This document shows positions 30,956-34,670 of a stretch of DNA of 34,670 bases, piece by piece (position 1 is the stretch's first letter; each line of letters begins with the position of its first letter). The notes under the pieces were generated by a model that ran no database searches, was not told where the DNA came from, and worked only from the letters and a program-made list of their open reading frames with translations. The stretch covers positions 1-34,670 of the forward strand of contig NZ_JAKEDT010000006.1 in the NCBI RefSeq assembly GCF_021462525.1, read 5' to 3'. This stretch comes from Thermus caliditerrae (GTDB lineage Bacteria > Deinococcota > Deinococci > Deinococcales > Thermaceae). A program made the translations under genes and the position numbers.

Positions 30956-32513
30956 GGACGCCTACACCGGCCTGGAAGCCCTTCTCGTCTTCCCCGACCA
31001 CGGGGACTACGTGGCCACCTTGGACCTCATGCGCCGCTTCTCCTCGGCGGTGCGCTACGGCTACAAGAGGCTCCTTGAAGGTGAGGACCGCAAGGAGCTC
31101 AAGCGGGAAGATGGCCCCCTGTGCACCCTCTTCCGCCTCAACACCCGCTACGCAGATGACGCCATCCTCAAGGCCAAGGCCCTCCTCACCTCCCAGGTGG
31201 AGCTCGGGGAGAACCCCCGCAAGGTGGTCTTCGGGGGGAGGAAACTTCTTGCAGACCTGGCCCGGCTCAAACGGAGCAACCTCCCGCTCTATGAGCGGAA
31301 GAAGGCGGAGTGGCGGGAAAGGCGCAAGGGCACCCTCTACGCCCGTGGGGATAAGAGCAAAAAGGGCAACCCTCACCTGCGCTTGGTGGTGCAGGACGGA
31401 AGCCTCTGGCTTCAGATCAACCTGGGGGAAAAGCGCTACGCCTGGGCCCTGGTGAAGACCTCCCACCCCAGGCTCCAAGCGCTTCTGTCCCGGGTGTATG
31501 CCCATGAGCCCTACAACGTGGAGCTCTCCTTGCGGGAGGGGAGGGTCTACGCCCTCTTCTCCTGGGAGGAGGAGCTTCCCCCCCTCTCCCTCACCCAGGA
31601 GGGGGGCGTCCTGGCCCTGGACGTCAACGCCGACCCCTACGGGCTGGCCCTGGCGGTGGTGAACCCGGACGGGAGCCTGAGGCGGTACCTCACCCTCTCC
31701 CTGGAGGAGGTGGACCGGGCCAAGAACCGGGGGGCCAAGGAGATCGCCCTCTGGCGGATGGCCCACCAGATCGTCTCCCTGGCCCAGGAGGAGGGGGTAG
31801 CGATCGCCACGGAACGGCTGAAGCATCTCCCCAAAGGGAGAAGAGGAGACGGCTCCGGAAGAAGGTTCCGCCGCCAAGCCCACCGCTTCGCCTACCGCTT
31901 CCTCCTGGGGAAGGTGCACGCCTTGGCCCGAAAGAAGGGCATCCAAAGCCTGGAGGTGAACCCCCAGGACACCTCCACCATCGGGATGCTGAAGTACGCC
32001 CCCCTCCTGTCCTTGTCCAAGGACGTGGCCGCGGCCTACGTGATCGGCCGACGGGCCTTGGGGTTCAAGGAGGAGATCCCCAAACCCCTCAAGGCCCTCC
32101 TCCAGGACCCCTCCTTTCACGACCGCACCCGCCGCTTCTACGAGGGGCGGATAGCCCAGCTCAAGGAGCGGCACCGTGAGGAGAAGAACCCCTACCTCAA
32201 GCGCAAGCTCAGGCGGGAGCTTGCCCAGATGAAGAGAGCTCTCGCCACCCTTCCAAGCCTTCAGGGTGAGCCAGGCGGCCCTGCGGGGTCTACCGCGGGA
32301 AGGAACCCCCAGGGCATCCACGCCTGGCGAGCCCTGAGGGTAGGCCTTTTCCTTCCCCTCCTTGGGCGGAAGGTGCCGAGGGATCTCTCGGTCCTCAAGC
32401 CCATCCTGCTGGGATCGTGGGAGGGGTGGAAGGGAGGCTTAGACCCTCATCCTGGTGGGGGGTCGGCTGCTACGGATGCCCACCTACGTGTGGGGGTGGG
32501 TAGTAGTGGCTAG
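30939..32513 (+). CDS. tnpB: TnpB RNA-guided nuclease of the IS607 element
   Basis: A 524-residue TnpB-like protein starting at GTG 30939. The RuvC residues are Asp228 (LALDVNADPYGLAL), Glu292 (VAIATERLKHL) and Asp362 (LSKDVAAAYVIGRR). The usual CxxC zinc ribbon between the second and third RuvC motifs is missing: the segment NPQDTSTIGMLKYAPLLS has no cysteine. After residue 450 the sequence becomes low-complexity (ending GGSAATDAHLRVGVGSSG) and probably overlaps guide-RNA sequence. Related proteins cut DNA with a guide RNA from the element's 3' end. The nuclease core appears intact. Confidence 0.85.
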   Translation: MREKAKDAYTGLEALLVFPDHGDYVATLDLMRRFSSAVRYGYKRLLEGEDRKELKREDGPLCTLFRLNTRYADDAILKAKALLTSQVELGENPRKVVFGGRKLLADLARLKRSNLPLYERKKAEWRERRKGTLYARGDKSKKGNPHLRLVVQDGSLWLQINLGEKRYAWALVKTSHPRLQALLSRVYAHEPYNVELSLREGRVYALFSWEEELPPLSLTQEGGVLALDVNADPYGLALAVVNPDGSLRRYLTLSLEEVDRAKNRGAKEIALWRMAHQIVSLAQEEGVAIATERLKHLPKGRRGDGSGRRFRRQAHRFAYRFLLGKVHALARKKGIQSLEVNPQDTSTIGMLKYAPLLSLSKDVAAAYVIGRRALGFKEEIPKPLKALLQDPSFHDRTRRFYEGRIAQLKERHREEKNPYLKRKLRRELAQMKRALATLPSLQGEPGGPAGSTAGRNPQGIHAWRALRVGLFLPLLGRKVPRDLSVLKPILLGSWEGWKGGLDPHPGGGSAATDAHLRVGVGSSG

Positions 32514-32703
32514 GGTTGACCAGGTCCAGGTTCCAAAAGGGCAGGTGGACGGAAAGCCTCTTGGGGCGCTTTGCCGCCAGCTGGCGGAAGGGCTCGTCCT
32601 CCTCCAAGAGGCCTGGGTCCAGGTAGACCTCGAGGCCCACCCCCTCGGGAAACGAAGGCCGCTCCAACGCCTCGGCGAGGCCCAGGGCAAGGCGCAGGTC
32701 CAT
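32513..32703 (-). pseudogene. 5' fragment of a TIM-barrel (sugar-phosphate isomerase-like) gene
   Basis: About 62 residues from ATG 32703 read MDLRLALGLAEALERP, then GVGLEVYLDPGLLEEDEPF and RLSVHLPFWNLDL, like the first strands of a xylose-isomerase-type TIM barrel, with GC-ending codons. The frame then runs into the IS607 right end near 32513 and stops at 32470 without homology. The rest of the gene is not found on the other side of the element within the window. Confidence 0.55.
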
Positions 32704-32741
32704 GCCCCCACCCTAGGCGCCTCGGGTCAGGGGAGGGTCAG

Positions 32742-32790
32742 GAGGCCATGCCACCCCAGGCGGACCCGGTCCTGGGGATGGCATGGCCTC
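32742..32790. repeat. Long imperfect inverted repeat (hairpin)
   Basis: GAGGCCATGCCACCCCAGG (32742-32760) pairs with CCTGGGGATGGCATGGCCTC (32771-32790) except for one bulged base, giving a stem of 19 bp with a 10-nt loop. It lies between the nrdA terminator and the truncated TIM-barrel gene. It has the look of a dispersed intergenic palindrome or a strong bidirectional transcription stop. Confidence 0.65.
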
Positions 32791-32917
32791 GAGGGCCAGC
32801 CCTTCCCTCGGCAAGGGCCGGGGCGCCTTGCCCACGGCCTTTCTGCCAGGGGTAGGCTAAGTACCTGCACGCAAAGGTTGCCCCACCGGCCAAAGCCAAA
32901 GTGGCGTGCTCATGGCC

Positions 32918-32934
32918 TCTTTGGGGCCCCCCCC
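32918..32934. repeat. TCTTTGGGG-C-tract repeat, copy at the 3' side of nrdA
   Basis: TCTTTGGGG followed by eight C residues. The 14-mer TCTTTGGGGCCCCC also occurs in the same orientation at 23427-23440 (inside the IS5 remnant) and at 34647-34660 (5' side of nrdA). The nrdA gene is thus bracketed by direct copies. Confidence 0.6.
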
Positions 32935-32955
32935 GTGGCGCAAGCCACGACGGGG
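32931..32955 (-). terminator. Hairpin after nrdA
   Basis: CCCCGTGGC, GCAA loop, GCCACG-AC-GGGG forms a 9-bp-class stem with a 2-nt bulge, beginning 3 nt after the nrdA TAA. The position fits an intrinsic terminator, but a G-tract rather than a U-tract follows on the minus strand. Confidence 0.5.
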
Positions 32956-32958
32956 CAC

Positions 32959-34629
32959 TTAGCTCTCGCAGGCCCGGCAGGAGAGGAGGAGATCCCGGCT
33001 GTAGGCCTGGGCGGCGCTGGTGCTGAACTGGTAGTAAAGGGCCTTGAGGCCGCTCCGCCAGGCGTGCAGGTAGAGCTCGTTCACGTCCTTGGGCGGGGCC
33101 TCGGGGTGGATCACCAGATTCAGGGACTGCCCCTGGTCGATGTGCCGCTGCCGCCCAGCGGCCAGGTTCACCAGGGTCTTCTGTGAGACCTCGGCGAAGG
33201 TCTTGAAGACGTCCTTTTCCTCGTCCGTGAGGAAGTCCAGGTGCTGCACGGAGCCGTTCCTCTCCAGGATGCTCCGCCACACCCTCTCCTCGTCCTTCCC
33301 CTTCTGCCGCAACAGCTCCTCCAGGAAGGGGTTCTTGAAGGAAATGCGGGCCTTCTGCAGGTCCTTGAGGTAGTAGTTGCTGGTGTAGGGCTCGATGGAG
33401 GGGGAGACCTGGCCCAGGATGAAGGCGCTGGACTTGGTGGGGGCCACGGCCAGGAGGGTGGCGTTCCGCCGCTCCATAAGCCCGGCCAGCTCGTCCTCGG
33501 GGTGGCGCGCCCGGAGCCAGCGGCTGGCCTCCTCCGCCCGTTCCCGGATGGTCTTGAAGATGAGGTTGTTGAGGAAAAGGGCCTCCGCGCTTTCCAGGGG
33601 GATCATCTTGGACTGCAGGTAGCTGTGCCAGCCTAGGACGCCGATGCCGATGGCCCGGTAGCGCCGGGCGAAGCGCACCGCCCGCTCCAAGTAGGGGATG
33701 CCCTGTGCCTTCTCGATGAAGTCGTCCAGCACCGAGTCCAGGAAGAGGGTGAGGGTTTCCACGGCATCCGTGTCCTTCCACTCGTCGAAGTGGAGGAGGT
33801 TCAGGGAGGAAAGGCAGCAGACAAAGCTCTCTTCGGGGTCCGAGGGGAGCATGATCTCGGTGCAGAGGTTGCTGGCGTGGATGGTCTTGCCCAGCTTTTT
33901 GAAGATCTCGGGGGCCTGGCGGTTGGCGTTGTCCCGGAAGAAGAGGTAGGGAATCCCCACCTCCGCCCGGCTCTTGAGGACCTGGGCCCACCTTTCCCGC
34001 TTCTCCCGGTCCCCAGCGATCATGGCCTCCAGCCAGGCGTCCCCCACGGAGACGCCCCAGAAGAGGGATTGGATCTCGCTGCCTTCCCGCTGGATCCTGA
34101 GCCACTCCCCGAAGTCGGGGTGTTCTATGGGGAGGTAGGCGGCGCACTGGCCGCGGCGGGTGGAGCCCTGGTTGAAGACCTCAATCACCCGGTCGAAGAG
34201 GGAGGCGAAGGCATAGGAGCCGTTGCTCTCCCCGTTGTCCCGGATGGGGGCTCCCCGGGGGCGGAGCTCGCCCAGGTAAACCGAGGTGCCCCCGCCCTGC
34301 TTGCTCATCATGCCGATCTCGGCCACCGCCTGGAGGATGGAGGCGGTGTCGTCCTCCACGTAGGTGCCGTAGCAGGAGATGGGCAGGCCCCGCCGGAGGC
34401 CGTAGTTGGCCCAGATGGGGGTGGCCAGGGAGTACCAGCCCCGGGCCATGTACTCCTGAAACTTACGGGAGAAGCCCTCTATGCGGGTCAGGGCCTCCGC
34501 CCGGTCGGCGATCTGCTTCACCCTTTCTTCGATCGTTACCCCAGGGAGGAGGTACCCCCGGCTCATGTACAGCCGGGTCCACTCGTTGGCCCAGTACCAG
34601 GGCCGGTATTCCCGCTTGGTCTTGGTCAT
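32959..34629 (-). CDS. nrdA: Class I ribonucleotide reductase large subunit
   Basis: A 556-residue ribonucleoside-diphosphate reductase alpha subunit, short because it has no N-terminal ATP cone (compare about 760 residues in E. coli NrdA). The catalytic set is present: Cys86 in PISCYGTY, Asn254-Cys256-Glu258 in ASNLCTEIML, and Cys271/Cys272 in VCCLSSLNL. The tail Cys551-x2-Cys554 is the thioredoxin-reducible pair. It supplies deoxynucleotides. The ATG at 34629 follows AGGAGGTG. The small radical subunit (nrdB) is not downstream; it must lie upstream of the window or elsewhere. Loss of the ATP cone implies loss of the usual dATP off-switch. Confidence 0.93.
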   Translation of the reverse strand: MTKTKREYRPWYWANEWTRLYMSRGYLLPGVTIEERVKQIADRAEALTRIEGFSRKFQEYMARGWYSLATPIWANYGLRRGLPISCYGTYVEDDTASILQAVAEIGMMSKQGGGTSVYLGELRPRGAPIRDNGESNGSYAFASLFDRVIEVFNQGSTRRGQCAAYLPIEHPDFGEWLRIQREGSEIQSLFWGVSVGDAWLEAMIAGDREKRERWAQVLKSRAEVGIPYLFFRDNANRQAPEIFKKLGKTIHASNLCTEIMLPSDPEESFVCCLSSLNLLHFDEWKDTDAVETLTLFLDSVLDDFIEKAQGIPYLERAVRFARRYRAIGIGVLGWHSYLQSKMIPLESAEALFLNNLIFKTIRERAEEASRWLRARHPEDELAGLMERRNATLLAVAPTKSSAFILGQVSPSIEPYTSNYYLKDLQKARISFKNPFLEELLRQKGKDEERVWRSILERNGSVQHLDFLTDEEKDVFKTFAEVSQKTLVNLAAGRQRHIDQGQSLNLVIHPEAPPKDVNELYLHAWRSGLKALYYQFSTSAAQAYSRDLLLSCRACES

Positions 34630-34646
34630 GCTACACCTCCTAAGCT

Positions 34647-34667
34647 TCTTTGGGGCCCCCCCCCCCC
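34647..34667. repeat. TCTTTGGGG-C-tract repeat, copy at the 5' side of nrdA
   Basis: TCTTTGGGG followed by twelve C residues, 18 nt before the nrdA start codon and inside its likely 5' leader. It is the longest C-tract of the three copies in the window; such tracts vary in length by slippage and are also prone to sequencing error. Confidence 0.6.
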
Positions 34668-34670
34668 GCG

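Larger units (their letters stand above)
30329..32513 (+). mobile_element. IS607-type element (tnpA-tnpB)
   Basis: A serine-recombinase gene and a TnpB gene overlap by 17 nt, the standard IS607 layout. Such elements have no terminal inverted repeats, so the outer limits are uncertain: the left end lies between 30222 and 30329, the right end near 32500-32515, where a truncated minus-strand gene resumes. The GC-rich, hairpin-prone 3' part (about 32290-32513) is where the guide (omega) RNA of TnpB systems is usually encoded. Confidence 0.8.

Noticed and set aside
30672-32321. A 549-codon minus-strand open frame opposite tnpA-tnpB.
   Set aside because: The plus strand carries the recognisable recombinase and RuvC motifs; the minus frame shows only leucine/glycine/proline-rich shadow.
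32738-34147. A 469-codon minus-strand open frame within nrdA.
   Set aside because: It is a shifted frame of nrdA itself and has no conserved motif.
1-34670. tRNA or rRNA genes.
   Set aside because: I saw no cloverleaf with conserved TTC-loop and anticodon arms, and no rRNA-like block, although I could not run a scan.

Overview
The window is GC-rich DNA whose gene content (Cmr order 2-3-1-4-5-6, a Can1-type nuclease, protoglobins, strongly GC-ending codons, very tight gene overlaps) points to a Thermus species, probably the megaplasmid-type accessory replicon that carries most Thermus CRISPR loci. The species assignment is an inference from recognised protein families; no search was run.

Positions 481-16557 form a complete type III-B CRISPR-Cas locus. 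The plus-strand operon (481-10367) encodes a CARF-HEPN protein of the Cas02710 family, Cas6, a second CARF-HEPN protein (Csx1/Csx2 type), all six Cmr subunits and a 63-residue protein of unknown function. Convergent to it is Can1, a two-CARF nuclease. Then comes a 12-repeat, 11-spacer array (12480-13330) read on the minus strand from a good promoter inside a 241-nt leader, and a minus-strand adaptation operon: reverse transcriptase, Cas1 and Cas2, coupled by 4-nt overlaps. The logic is: RT/Cas1/Cas2 acquire spacers, Cas6 matures crRNA, Cmr binds target RNA and its Cmr2 GGDD palm makes cyclic oligoadenylate, and up to three CARF effectors respond. The RT ends in what looks like a catalytically dead Cas1 helical domain, next to an intact separate Cas1. 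Two spacers overlap end to end by 13 nt, and many spacers read as sense-strand coding DNA, so their crRNAs would be antisense to mRNA.

Positions 16763-18111 hold a RelE/ParE-type toxin with its antitoxin, an inverted-repeat-rich gap and a small unknown gene. Positions 18112-23109 hold an SOS mutagenesis cassette on the minus strand: LexA with a dyad operator, ImuB, a separate DUF6504 protein (the usual ImuB C-terminal domain) and DnaE2. A decayed IS5-type element with CTAG target duplications (23270-24034) follows.

Positions 24045-29169 are a compact seven-gene minus-strand signalling operon: an IclR-type regulator with a cysteine cluster, a DUF4388 protein, a small Ras-like GTPase, a protoglobin, a Roadblock/LC7 protein, a second protoglobin and a PAS-GGDEF-EAL protein. 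I infer a gas- or redox-sensing switch built from haem sensors and a GTPase module, with cyclic-di-GMP as a possible output.

Positions 29315-32513 are mobile DNA: a decayed DDE-transposase IS and an IS607-type element (TnpA serine recombinase plus TnpB without a recognisable zinc ribbon) that cuts off a TIM-barrel gene. The window ends with a class I ribonucleotide reductase large subunit (32959-34629) flanked on both sides by the same C-tract sequence, which also occurs inside the IS5 remnant.
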